A stretch of DNA of 64,000 nucleotides from JAAFHB01 sp963675995 (GCA_963675995.2 CAXXIY010000001.1:2976001-3040000), one strand, 5' to 3'. Positions 18,816 through 26,764 are shown, counted from the first letter of the stretch. The notes: generated by a model from the sequence alone, not told the origin. Numbers and translations are program-made.

Positions 18816-18823
18816 TATTTTTG
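18816..18823 (+). promoter_or_regulatory. Candidate -7 element for the GH3 gene
   Basis: TATTTTTG fits TAnnTTTG and lies 38 bp upstream of the ATG at 18861. A -33 box is not evident at 19-bp spacing. Confidence 0.35.
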
Positions 18824-18860
18824 AGCAAATTCATATTGATAGGATCAAGAATAGATTGTT

Positions 18861-21821
18861 ATGCCTAAATTATTTGTAATCATTATATTATTATTTTTTT
18901 ACACTTTGTCACCTGCTCAGGAAAAGGTTCGTCCACCGTTTCTGGAATTCGAAGCTGATCAGTGGGTTGATTCTGTTTTTAATTCTTTGACAATTGATGA
19001 AAAGATTGGTCAGCTTATCATGGTTCCTGCCTATTCCGGGAAGGGAAATGGGTCCATTGTGCAGGTGATGAGGATGATTAAAGAGAATAAGATAGGCGGC
19101 ATTATTTCCATGAAAGGTGGTGCGATGCGTCATGTCAATATGGTGAATCGGCTTCAGCAGGTTTCGACGACTCCGCTTTTAGTGGCCATCGATGCTGAGT
19201 ATGGATTGTCGATGCGGCTTGACAGTTGCCTTAAATATCCTTATGGTGTAACGCTGGGAGCCATTGGGAACGACTCTTTGATTTTTGAGGTAGGGACCGA
19301 TCTTGGAAAGCAGTGCAGGAGGTTGGGTATACATATAAATTTTGCCCCTGTGGCTGATGTCAACAGCAATCCCCTTAATCCTGTCATCGGTTTCAGATCT
19401 TATGGAGACAATCCGCATAAAGTTTTTCAAAAAGCGGTCAATTTCGGGTTAGGACTCCAATCACAACATGTACTGGCTACGCTGAAACATTTTCCGGGTC
19501 ATGGTGATGCACAGACTGATTCACATTATATGCTTCCTGTGATTGGGCACACCAGGGCAAGGCTTGATTCTGTTGAACTCTTCCCCTTTCGGGAGGCCAT
19601 CAACCTGGGAATTGGTGGGGTTATGACGGGTCATTTGAGTGTTCCTGCATTGGATAGTAGCAATGTTGCTGCCACGCTTTCAAAATCAATCATTCGGGAT
19701 TTATTGGTGCGGGATTTCAAATTTGAAGGGTTGATCGTGACTGATGCTATGAATATGGAGGGTGCGAAGGAGGAGGATAATAACAATAGTTCAGAGGTAA
19801 AAGCTTTAATTGCGGGTAATGATTTGCTCGAATTTGTATTGAATCCGGCTAAAGTCATCGAAGAGGTGAAGCGTGCAATTTCGGATGGGGTGATCTCTGC
19901 CGAAGATATTGACCATAAATGCAGGAAAATACTGATGTTGAAGCGGTGGGTCGGGCTAAATAAATATACTCCTGTGAAAACTGAAAATCTTTATACGGAC
20001 CTTAACCAATCTGCCTACCGGATGACTTTGCGAAATGTCGCACAGCAATCGCTTACGATTGTACGGAATTCCGAGCAGTTATTACCAATCCGGCGGCTCG
20101 ATACGCTGAAAGTCGCGACAGTGAGTATTGGGCGTGGCAATGTCACTGAATTTCAGCGCTCTCTTGAACGATATACAAAGACCGATCACTTTTTCATCTC
20201 AAAAGATGGCGATGAAACCACCATCAAAAAACTGATGATTCAGTTAAAGAAATATAATCTTGTGATTGCGGCTGTGAACCATTTGGGGAATTTTGTCTCT
20301 TCGAATTACCGGGTCACCGACACACAGCAGAAAGTGATTCAGCAGATAACCTCAAATGTAAAGTCGGTAATTGTCCTCTTTGGTAATCCGTATATCCTGA
20401 ATGATCTGGAGGGGATTGAGAAGGCAAATGGTCTGGTTGTCGCTTATCAGGAGAACACTGAATCTCAGGATCTGGCAGGACAACTCCTCTTTGGAGCATT
20501 CGGGGCAGTAGGTAAACTTCCGGTGACCGTGAATAAAACCTATCGTTCCGGAAACGGTATCTCTACAATACCGCTCGACCGTTTTAAATACACACTCCCT
20601 GAAGAGCTGGGAATCGATTCGACATTTCTAAAAAAAAAAATTGACTCACTTGTAAATGTGGGACTGATTGAAAAGGCCTTCCCCGGTTGTGCACTCTTTA
20701 TTGCAAAGAGAGGAAAGGTTGTTCTGATGGAGGCTTATGGCTATCAAACCTACCACAATGATCAACCTTTGGTTACCGATGACCTGTTCGATTTAGCTTC
20801 CCTGACTAAAATCATGGGTCCGCTTCCTGTTTTAATGCAGTTGAATGATCAAAAGAAATTCTCCGTCAAAAAGAAAATGAGTGACTATCTTCCTGATTGG
20901 AAGGGAAGTAACAAGCAGGAGATTCTGGTTGAAGATGTCCTTTCTCATCAGGCACGGCTAAAAACCGGGATTCCTTTTTGGTTAAGGACGATTGATTCGG
21001 ATGGAAATTTCAAACCGGGATATTTTTCTAAGGATTCGACTGCCAGTTTTTCCCTCAGAGTGAGTAATCATCTTTACATACTAAATAGTTTTAGAGATTC
21101 TGTGTATGCGGCAATCAGAAAATCTCCTTTGCTCAAACGGAAACGTTTTGTTTATTCTGACTTGGGATTCATTGAATTCCCGCGTATTATTGAATCGATT
21201 GTTCACAAAGAGTATGAGACCTATCTTAAGGATAATTTCTACCATCCGCTTGGGGCCTATTCGTTAACATACAGGCCATATATGTATCAGCCAATAAGCA
21301 GGATGGTTCCCACCGAAGACGATGAATCATTTCGCAGGGAGCAACTTCAGGGGTTTGTGCATGACGAGAGTGCTGCGGTTTTAGGGGGCATCTCGGGTAA
21401 TGCGGGTCTGTTCGGGACGATCAATGATGTGGCCAAGATGATGCAAATGTACCTGAATTATGGATTTTATGGAGGCGACCGTCTGTTGTCTGAGGCCACG
21501 ATGAGGGATTGGACACGACGTCATTTCGAAAAATTGAGTAACAGGCGAGGATATGGTTTCGACAAGCCACACTTGGGGAATAACCTGAGCAAGGTAGAGG
21601 ATGCCTATCCTGCGCCTTTGTGCAGTGATGCCAGCTTCGGACACACGGGTTTTACCGGAACCTATGCATGGGCCGATCCCGTTACAGGTATCCTTTTTCT
21701 GTTCTTTTCAAACAGAATTTACCCGTCGCGTACGAACCACCTGCTTACCCGCCTGAATCTGCGTGAGACCATTCAGCAAATGGCCTACGAAATTTTGCAA
21801 AAAGGTGTTTCTAAACGGTAA
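18861..21821 (+). CDS. GH3 glycosidase fused to a serine hydrolase (beta-lactamase-like) domain
   Basis: This exported 986-residue fusion has a signal peptide (residues 1-19), a GH3 TIM barrel and C-domain (about 30-590), and a class C beta-lactamase/serine-hydrolase domain (about 600-980). The GH3 part has the NagZ-type loop KHFPGHGDAQTDSH starting at K209, with the His/Asp pair used as acid/base in N-acetylglucosaminidases. The nucleophile is D295 in VTDAMNMEG. The hydrolase part has the SxxK motif S647-L-T-K650 and a YSDLGF motif with the YxN-like tyrosine. The combination suggests release of GlcNAc from peptidoglycan plus hydrolysis of an attached peptide or ester. It is divergent from namZ, consistent with shared wall-recycling work. 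Confidence 0.92.
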   Translation: MPKLFVIIILLFFYTLSPAQEKVRPPFLEFEADQWVDSVFNSLTIDEKIGQLIMVPAYSGKGNGSIVQVMRMIKENKIGGIISMKGGAMRHVNMVNRLQQVSTTPLLVAIDAEYGLSMRLDSCLKYPYGVTLGAIGNDSLIFEVGTDLGKQCRRLGIHINFAPVADVNSNPLNPVIGFRSYGDNPHKVFQKAVNFGLGLQSQHVLATLKHFPGHGDAQTDSHYMLPVIGHTRARLDSVELFPFREAINLGIGGVMTGHLSVPALDSSNVAATLSKSIIRDLLVRDFKFEGLIVTDAMNMEGAKEEDNNNSSEVKALIAGNDLLEFVLNPAKVIEEVKRAISDGVISAEDIDHKCRKILMLKRWVGLNKYTPVKTENLYTDLNQSAYRMTLRNVAQQSLTIVRNSEQLLPIRRLDTLKVATVSIGRGNVTEFQRSLERYTKTDHFFISKDGDETTIKKLMIQLKKYNLVIAAVNHLGNFVSSNYRVTDTQQKVIQQITSNVKSVIVLFGNPYILNDLEGIEKANGLVVAYQENTESQDLAGQLLFGAFGAVGKLPVTVNKTYRSGNGISTIPLDRFKYTLPEELGIDSTFLKKKIDSLVNVGLIEKAFPGCALFIAKRGKVVLMEAYGYQTYHNDQPLVTDDLFDLASLTKIMGPLPVLMQLNDQKKFSVKKKMSDYLPDWKGSNKQEILVEDVLSHQARLKTGIPFWLRTIDSDGNFKPGYFSKDSTASFSLRVSNHLYILNSFRDSVYAAIRKSPLLKRKRFVYSDLGFIEFPRIIESIVHKEYETYLKDNFYHPLGAYSLTYRPYMYQPISRMVPTEDDESFRREQLQGFVHDESAAVLGGISGNAGLFGTINDVAKMMQMYLNYGFYGGDRLLSEATMRDWTRRHFEKLSNRRGYGFDKPHLGNNLSKVEDAYPAPLCSDASFGHTGFTGTYAWADPVTGILFLFFSNRIYPSRTNHLLTRLNLRETIQQMAYEILQKGVSKR

Positions 21822-21988
21822 CCGACATCAGTGTCAGATGAAATTTTTTTACTCGAACTATGTAAATGGGTTATTTATATAGTTCAATTATTTGAAAAAC
21901 AATTAATTATTTTTTTGTGATGGGTTTTCAATTGTTAATAATTCTAAAATAGCCCAGGTTGGATGAAATATTGTTAAGATTAAGTTAC

Positions 21989-22055
21989 AATATTGAATAT
22001 TTAGTGTTAATTTTCGGCGTGTACAAATTGATCAAAGTTTCTGATATTGAATATT
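21989..22055 (+). promoter_or_regulatory. Pair of AATATTGAATATT palindromes upstream of an HTH gene
   Basis: The 13-bp palindrome AATATTGAATATT lies at 21989-22001. A copy with one mismatch (first base) lies at 22043-22055, 54 bp downstream. Both are upstream of the small HTH protein at 22084. They are plausible operators, perhaps autoregulatory. The region is AT-rich, which lowers confidence. Confidence 0.4.
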
Positions 22056-22083
22056 AATTATTAACTTTTTAAAACTTTTCGCT

Positions 22084-22332
22084 ATGACTAAAAAAATTAC
22101 CTTCAATGAGCTACGGGATATCAAGGATCATTTGCCTCACGGTTCGATGCAACGGATTGCTCAGGAGCTTGGGATGGAAGTTGAAACCGTGAGGAATTAT
22201 TTTGGTGGAACGCACTATGAAAAAGGGACAAGTGTTGGAATGCATATTGAACAGGGGCCGCAAGGCGGGATAATTCTGCTTGATGACACTACAATTTTAG
22301 AAAAAGCTCAGGAAATACTCGAAGGGAAATAA
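22084..22332 (+). CDS. Small helix-turn-helix protein
   Basis: This 82-residue protein has an N-terminal helix-turn-helix-like segment (SMQRIAQELGMEVETVRNYF, about residues 20-39). The C-terminal half (GIILLDDTTILEKAQEILEG) looks like a strand followed by a helix. The ATG is preceded by an AT-rich spacer with paired palindromes. The gene ends at a strong terminator, so it is a single-gene unit. It is probably a small DNA-binding regulator of a type seen widely in Bacteroidota, but I cannot name its target. Confidence 0.75.
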   Translation: MTKKITFNELRDIKDHLPHGSMQRIAQELGMEVETVRNYFGGTHYEKGTSVGMHIEQGPQGGIILLDDTTILEKAQEILEGK

Positions 22333-22357
22333 TTTGTACAATCATATAAATATTTGA

Positions 22358-22385
22358 ACTGCCCCGGATCGGGGCAGTCTTTTTT
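22358..22385 (+). terminator. Strong intrinsic terminator
   Basis: A 9-bp GC-rich stem ACTGCCCCG/CGGGGCAGT (22358-22366 and 22370-22378) with a 3-base loop is followed by CTTTTTTAT. It ends the small HTH gene transcript, 24 bp before the next ATG. Confidence 0.88.
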
Positions 22386-22408
22386 ATAGGGCATCAAAAA
22401 CAATACAT

Positions 22409-23206
22409 ATGAAAAAACTGATTCTGACTTGCGTTGTGTTAACTTTTGCAATGAACGGCTTTTCTCAGAAGGGGATGAAGTCACTTTTAAACGGTAAAAA
22501 TCTAAAAGGGTGGGATACCTACATTGGGGCAAAGGAAAAAGGGGGTGAGCCAATCGGTCTGAATACAGATCCGTTGAAAATTTTTACCCTAACAGAACTT
22601 GGAGGGATAAAAGTGCTGCATATCTCAGGTGAGGTGCATGGTTCAATTGCAACAAAAAAAGAGTATGAAAATTACCATGTGCGGATGGTGTTTAAATGGG
22701 GTGATAAGATCTACACACAGCTCAATTCCGGGCTGTTATATCACAGTTATGGCCCTTTTGGAGCCGGTTTGGGTGTCTGGATGAGCTCACATGAGTTTCA
22801 GTTATGTACTGGCAAGATGGGCGATTCGTATTGTATGGGAAAGAGTTATTTTGAAATACCCGTGATCAGGAGTGCCGATGGCAAGAGCTATACCTATTCG
22901 CCCACAGGGGGTCGGACAGAGTTTGGTGAGGGTAAAACAGCCAAGAACGGCTCGAAGATGGCCGATTTTGAAAAACCCAAAGGGGAGTGGAATACCGTTG
23001 ATCTGTATTGTTATGACCGGACCTCGGTTCATGTTGTAAATGGTCAGGTGGTGATGGTGAATTACAACTCGGGGGCTGTCGAAGGGGATAAAGTTCTTCC
23101 GTTATCCAAAGGGAAGATCCAGCTACAGTCGGAAGGTGGCGAGTTATATGTAAAAAGTATTGAAATAGAACCGATTAAAGCGATTCCTGCGGAGCTGATC
23201 AAATAG
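22409..23206 (+). CDS. Exported DUF1080 (3-keto-disaccharide hydrolase-like) protein
   Basis: This 265-residue protein has a clear signal peptide (KLILTCVVLTFAMNGFSQ). The DUF1080 concanavalin-like fold follows: SLLNGKNLKGWDTYIG near the mature start, IATKKEYENYHVRMVFKWG, NSGLLYHSYG and GEWNTVDLYCY. The ending pattern GKIQLQSEGGELYVKSIEI is the family C-terminus. Some DUF1080 members hydrolyse 3-keto-glycosides, partners of Gfo/Idh/MocA dehydrogenases like the one at 9863. No promoter is visible apart from the spacer after the terminator. The fold assignment is firm; the substrate is unknown. Confidence 0.9.
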   Translation: MKKLILTCVVLTFAMNGFSQKGMKSLLNGKNLKGWDTYIGAKEKGGEPIGLNTDPLKIFTLTELGGIKVLHISGEVHGSIATKKEYENYHVRMVFKWGDKIYTQLNSGLLYHSYGPFGAGLGVWMSSHEFQLCTGKMGDSYCMGKSYFEIPVIRSADGKSYTYSPTGGRTEFGEGKTAKNGSKMADFEKPKGEWNTVDLYCYDRTSVHVVNGQVVMVNYNSGAVEGDKVLPLSKGKIQLQSEGGELYVKSIEIEPIKAIPAELIK

Positions 23207-23334
23207 AATCACGAATCGTAAGGGTTTTACGTTTAGCAGTTGTTCTGAATTGAAGCTCCGGATAAATGTAAAAGTTTCGCATTTTTAAAATATCCCTTTG
23301 TCCTTTCGGATGGAGGGATTTTTTTTGCAATAAA

Positions 23335-23539
23335 GCTTCAACTGACGCAATGTCAGATTTCATTGACGATAGGAGGTTTGACGATTACGAAATGTTTAAT
23401 GAACGTCGCGAAATGCCAAATGATGTAACGAGAAATGGTTTGAACATTATGAAAAATAGTTTGGATGTAACGAGAAATGGTTTGCACCTGACGCAATGTC
23501 AGTTTTCGATCACGAAATGAGGAATTCCGGAAAGTATAG
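23335..23539. repeat. Degenerate 21-bp tandem array, left part
   Basis: Nine consecutive 21-bp units run from 23335 to 23523, and a further partial unit reaches the IS end. They share a core like CGAAATGgTTTgaa. Two units contain the identical string GATGTAACGAGAAATGGTTT, and two contain CTGACGCAATGTCAG. In one frame the units read as seven-residue repeats (DVTRNGL and similar), giving a 56-codon ORF at 23350-23520. I do not regard it as a gene because neighbouring units break the frame. Confidence 0.75.
23537..23539. repeat. Target-site duplication TAG of the IS3 element (left copy)
   Basis: TAG at 23537-23539 directly before the left end is repeated at 25305-25307 directly after the right end. 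A 3-bp duplication is normal for IS3-family insertion. Confidence 0.8.
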
Positions 23540-23608
23540 TGACCTTCCCTAAAATAGCTTGACAGGATTGATACTAATTTGTAGAATAGAAGACAAACAT
23601 AGAATTAA

Positions 23609-23789
23609 TTCCTGATTTGTTTTTAATTGTTTAAATATTTCCTGCTTTTTTCTTCTTTTTGAAGTTATTTCCTGCTTTTTTCAACAGGTTTTTTGTTGTT
23701 CCTGTTCCTGGTTCAGTATTGGTTCTTATTCCTGATTCTGGTCAGATTTCTGTTTTTTATTCCTGTTTTCTCATACACGATTGTCCTTT
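23609..23789. repeat. 30-bp phased T-rich repeats inside the IS3 element
   Basis: The hexamer TTCCTG recurs at 23609, 23639, 23669, 23699, 23729 and 23760, five steps of which four are exactly 30 bp and the last 31. The rest of each unit is T-rich with little conservation (for example TTCCTGCTTTTTTC twice). This forms a pyrimidine-rich non-coding tail between the left inverted repeat and the transposase stop. Confidence 0.7.
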
Positions 23790-23848
23790 AATGCTGGATT
23801 TCCACTCCATGATTTTGATATGCACTGAAAAATCTGACAGGCTGTCTG

Positions 23849-23926
23849 CTGCAAGGATTTTGTGGAAAATACAACCCAAAGGGTGGAGATTTTTCACAAA
23901 ACCCGAAGGGCTTGTCCTTGTTGCAG
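23849..23926 (-). terminator. Long hairpin just downstream of the transposase
   Basis: Nested pairing includes CTGCAAGG (23849) with CCTTGTTGCAG (23916), TTTTGTGGAAAAT with ATTTTTCACAAAA, and an inner ACCC/GGGT loop. It sits 11 bp past the orfB stop and would form a stable RNA at the transposase mRNA end. It could be a terminator or a structured transposition signal. Confidence 0.45.
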
Positions 23927-23936
23927 GCGGGACCGG

Positions 23937-24863
23937 TCAGGTTATCTTTGCATCTTCAATAGCATGGTTAGATGACTTTTGCCATTTTTTAGGATACCAT
24001 CTTTTTTTCATCTCTCCGATACTTTGATGGGCTTCAGAGGGGACCATGTAGTCACAGCTTGCATGTGGACGCTGATTATTGTATTTGTTTACAGCGGATT
24101 TAACTGCTTCATTGGCCTGAAGATAATCTGTAAAGGTGGCATGTAAATCGTACTCGTCTTTTAATATTCCATTGACCCTCTCTGCGATAGCATTCTCATA
24201 TGGATCGCCGTTTTCGGTCATCGAGATATCAATTTTTGACCCTTGTAAAAAGGCGACATAGTCGGTGCAGCAGTACTGAATCCCTCGGTCTGAATGATGA
24301 ATCAACCCGGATGAAAATCCTTCTGCTTCAACTGCCATTCGAAGCGCATTAAGTGCTCCTGTGCTGGTCAAATCGGGCCAAAGACACCAGCCAACAATCT
24401 TTCTTGAGTAGGCATCCGTGATAAGTGACAGATATACAAATCCAAAATTTGTACGGATATATGTGATATCGCTTACCCAAAGCAGACCCGCTTTATCCAG
24501 TTTTAAATCCCTTATCTTATTGGGATAACGGCGGTAAAAATGATTCGAATTGGTCGTTGCCGGACGGTACTTGCGTCGTCTGACAAGCAGTCCATGTTCA
24601 CCTAACAAATTATAAAACTTATCTCTACCGTACTTAATAACATGTTCATGTAAGCTGGGAGAGATCAGGTGATGAAGTTTTTCTGATCCCATGCGTTTAT
24701 GTTCCTTACGCAGTTCTTTAGCCAGCTTTAAAATAAAAACTTCCTGCATATCAGAGGTGGAATGCCTCTTTTGGCTGTCGTACCAGGCCTGACGGCTATT
24801 CCCAAACAGTCCGCAAAGCTCCGTCATTGTATTGTCCGGATACATTTGCGTTAGTACATTCAC
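23937..24863 (-). CDS. IS3-family transposase OrfB (DDE integrase core)
   Basis: This is the 308-residue catalytic subunit. The HTH_21-like segment (KELRKEHKRMGSEKLHHLI) is followed by the rve integrase core. The catalytic triad is visible in LLWVSDITYI (first D), LIHHSDRGIQYCC (second D) and NAIAERVNGILKDEY (E). The retroviral-type endings NNQRPHASCDYMVPSEAH are typical of IS3. The frame begins at a GTG overlapping the orfA stop, and the normal product is probably an OrfAB fusion made by -1 frameshifting. All three catalytic acids are present, so it is probably functional. Confidence 0.93.
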   Translation of the reverse strand: MNVLTQMYPDNTMTELCGLFGNSRQAWYDSQKRHSTSDMQEVFILKLAKELRKEHKRMGSEKLHHLISPSLHEHVIKYGRDKFYNLLGEHGLLVRRRKYRPATTNSNHFYRRYPNKIRDLKLDKAGLLWVSDITYIRTNFGFVYLSLITDAYSRKIVGWCLWPDLTSTGALNALRMAVEAEGFSSGLIHHSDRGIQYCCTDYVAFLQGSKIDISMTENGDPYENAIAERVNGILKDEYDLHATFTDYLQANEAVKSAVNKYNNQRPHASCDYMVPSEAHQSIGEMKKRWYPKKWQKSSNHAIEDAKIT

Positions 24864-25264
24864 TGCTTGAGACCAGATTTTTTTCTTATTTCAAGCTTAT
24901 AGTCTTTCTCTGCGATATCGATCATTGTATTTAACCCAACGATCTTCAGCTGGCTTAGCTCCAGCTGCTTTTCAAGTTCCTTGATCCTTTTCTCAAGTTC
25001 CTGATTGTTTGTTCTGTCTTTTGCACTCATAATGGGCAAAGTTAGTACAATATCATCACTGTACTTCTTTTGCCAATTCTTGTATAAAAGCTCAAAATGA
25101 TAAGGCAGATTGAACCTGGAACGGGCTTCCTGCCAACTCATACGACCTGATTCAATCTCAATAACCAACCAGCGACGAAAACTCGTTTCATACTTGCTCA
25201 GATCAACTTTTTCCTGAATGAAACCTTCCATATTGTCGGTAAGGTTTGGTGTTAACTTTTCCAT
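24860..25264 (-). CDS. IS3-family transposase OrfA
   Basis: This is a 134-residue DNA-binding subunit. It has a helix-turn-helix region (SWQEARSRFNLPYHFELLYKN) and a C-terminal leucine-zipper-like helix (NQELEKRIKELEKQLELSQL) for multimerisation. Its end overlaps the orfB start. The sequence AAAAAAA lies just before the stop, in frame A-AAA-AAA, where a -1 shift would join it to OrfB. It starts 17 bp inside the right inverted repeat. Confidence 0.92.
   Translation of the reverse strand: MEKLTPNLTDNMEGFIQEKVDLSKYETSFRRWLVIEIESGRMSWQEARSRFNLPYHFELLYKNWQKKYSDDIVLTLPIMSAKDRTNNQELEKRIKELEKQLELSQLKIVGLNTMIDIAEKDYKLEIRKKSGLKQ
24878..24884 (-). promoter_or_regulatory. A7 slippery site for -1 frameshifting
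   Basis: Seven consecutive A residues on the coding strand lie 16 bases before the orfA stop. Slipping -1 there continues in the OrfB frame without a stop, through the residues IWSQAVNVLT. IS3 elements classically make OrfAB this way at A-runs. Confidence 0.7.
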
Positions 25265-25304
25265 AATAACTTGTTTTTACGTCAAGCTATTTCAGAAGAG
25301 GACA

Positions 25305-25490
25305 TAGACTGTTGAAGTTCTGGTATAGACCTTTGAATATAAAGTATGAACTGTTTCAGGAGAATTTAGGTCAGTTTAATTCAAGTTATAAATCATATTG
25401 TTTTGCCGAAGGTTCGATTCGGTTGAAGTATGGAGGTTTGAGTCAAAGCATTGAGGTTTCAATTGACCGAAAGGTCACATCAGAATTCGA
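25305..25490. repeat. Degenerate 21-bp tandem array, right part (after the IS)
   Basis: When the IS and one TAG copy are removed, the sequence across the junction reads as consecutive 21-bp units, each resembling AAAGTATAGACTGTTGAAG. These are followed by weaker units of 19-22 bp sharing GAGGTTTnA. A 60-codon ORF here (25312-25494) is a by-product of the repeats, not a convincing gene. Confidence 0.6.
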
Positions 25491-25803
25491 ATAGTCATGT
25501 TCAGCTCAAAATAGATGATTCTTTCGATAGCGAAGTTATTTTGCCTCCCAAAATACGCTTAAAGATCAACTTTTTGACAGATTTAATCTAATAATCAAAC
25601 AAATGTCAATTTTCTTTTGTATCTTTTCACTATTATTTGGATACAATTCCAAAACGATCTTCTTATTGATCCGATAAAGGTGTAATTCAACGGGCGCATG
25701 ATCACATTTTAGCGCTATCCTTGACGGTTAAGGACGCAATTAGCGGATTGATCCCACAATCTCTACATCAAAAGATCATTTTTAATTTACTCAAAATTTT
25801 ATC
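25491..25803. other. Intergenic spacer upstream of the 228-residue hypothetical gene
   Basis: This is about 310 bp of AT-rich DNA with no ORF. It separates the 21-bp array from the start at 25804. A possible TATCTTTT element at 25620 is too far from the ATG to be convincing. I see no tRNA, riboswitch or terminator here. Confidence 0.5.
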
Positions 25804-26490
25804 ATGAATAAAAATCAGATTAACAAATCGCGTATGTACGGTTCTGTCGATTTGGTACTTGACAATCATGCTTCAATTTTTGATAAACAGGAAGCGCTGA
25901 AGAATGCACACCTGCGGTTAAAGAACGGGGTAATACAGATTGGTCAGTACCGTCAGGTACAGGAAGCGAATACCTCGGGTTTGACGAAAAACAAGACGCA
26001 ATTGCGCAACAGCGCAGTCGCCGGAATTTTACATTTCTCGGCCGCATTAAGGTCGTATGCTACTTTGGTTAAAAACGAAGAATTAAAGGTAAAGACCACT
26101 TACAGAGAATCGGATCTCAAAAAGGCGCCCGATCCGATTTTGCTCGACATTGGTATTTTATTGTTCGGATTGGCCAATCAGTACAAAGATGAGATCGCCA
26201 AATTCTTTGTGGGAGAAACAGAATTAAAAGAGATGGAAAGCCTGCTCACCTCCTTTAAACTGTCGATTCCCCAGCGACGGGCGGCAACCTCAACTTCCAA
26301 AGTTTCGACCTTAAATATCCATGAGGTATTTAAGTCGCTGGATCAACTGCTTAAAGAGGAAATGGATGTTCTTGTGCTTCTTTTCCGGACAACACAGCCC
26401 GATTTTTACAATGCCTATCGGAATGCACGTAGGATTGTCGATTATGCCGGTCGCGGGAAGGAAAAAGCCGCAACCGCCTTACCGTGCTGA
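25804..26490 (+). CDS. Conserved hypothetical protein (mostly helical)
   Basis: I do not recognise a named domain in this 228-residue protein. It has no signal peptide or membrane segment and is predominantly helical. Segments include NSAVAGILHFSAALRSYATL, DPILLDIGILLFGLANQY and EEMDVLVLLFRTTQPDFYNA, followed by YRNARRIVDYAGRGKEK. The last segment, with paired arginines and YNAYRNARRI, gives the protein a distinctive C-terminus. Proteins of this style occur repeatedly in Bacteroidota genomes, often near repeats, but their function is unknown to me. It stands alone between the repeat array and the restriction operon. Confidence 0.7.
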   Translation: MNKNQINKSRMYGSVDLVLDNHASIFDKQEALKNAHLRLKNGVIQIGQYRQVQEANTSGLTKNKTQLRNSAVAGILHFSAALRSYATLVKNEELKVKTTYRESDLKKAPDPILLDIGILLFGLANQYKDEIAKFFVGETELKEMESLLTSFKLSIPQRRAATSTSKVSTLNIHEVFKSLDQLLKEEMDVLVLLFRTTQPDFYNAYRNARRIVDYAGRGKEKAATALPC

Positions 26491-26764
26491 AAAGCCGCTT
26501 AAACAATCACGCGTTTCTCCATACAAGGAGTGGGGAAATGCCTGATAGAATTTTAAAAATCAGTAAAATAAAGGCACCGTTAGATAATTTTGTTTCTATT
26601 ATAATTAATTTTGAAAAAATATTGTTTAGTAATCGTCCAGCTTAATCATCCAAAAACAGTTTGCATAGGGTTGATTTTATCCGACAAAAAATTGTGGGCA
26701 CCAAGTGTTAAAATCATTGACCATGGAGATGATGCTACTTAAAGACCAAGAAAGAAAAACGATA

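Larger units (their letters stand above)
23540..25304 (-). mobile_element. Complete IS3-family insertion sequence
   Basis: The element is 1765 bp long. It is bounded by imperfect terminal inverted repeats of 24 bp that begin with TG (left 23540-23563, right 25281-25304, 19 of 24 positions identical, sharing AAATAGCTTGAC). It is flanked by a TAG duplication. It carries orfA and orfB on the minus strand with an A7 slippage site. It is longer than most IS3 members because about 375 bp beyond the orfB stop are non-coding and hold phased T-rich repeats and a hairpin. Removing it plus one TAG restores the 21-bp array into which it jumped. Both ORFs are intact, so it may still be active. Confidence 0.92.

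Noticed and set aside
23335..23523. CRISPR array or a repeat-protein gene
   Set aside because: The units have no constant repeat with variable spacers, and the 56-codon frame ends at once; neighbouring units break it.
23849..23926. Group II intron or riboswitch
   Set aside because: The hairpin is inside the IS, lacks conserved intron domains and follows the transposase stop; a terminator is simpler.
23659..24027. Plus-strand ORF of 122 codons at the IS left end
   Set aside because: It covers the T-rich repeats and the antisense end of the transposase gene; no domain and an implausible composition.
26705..26764. Upstream GTG start for hsdM
   Set aside because: It adds 20 residues without family similarity; the ATG at 26765 begins the conserved N-terminus.
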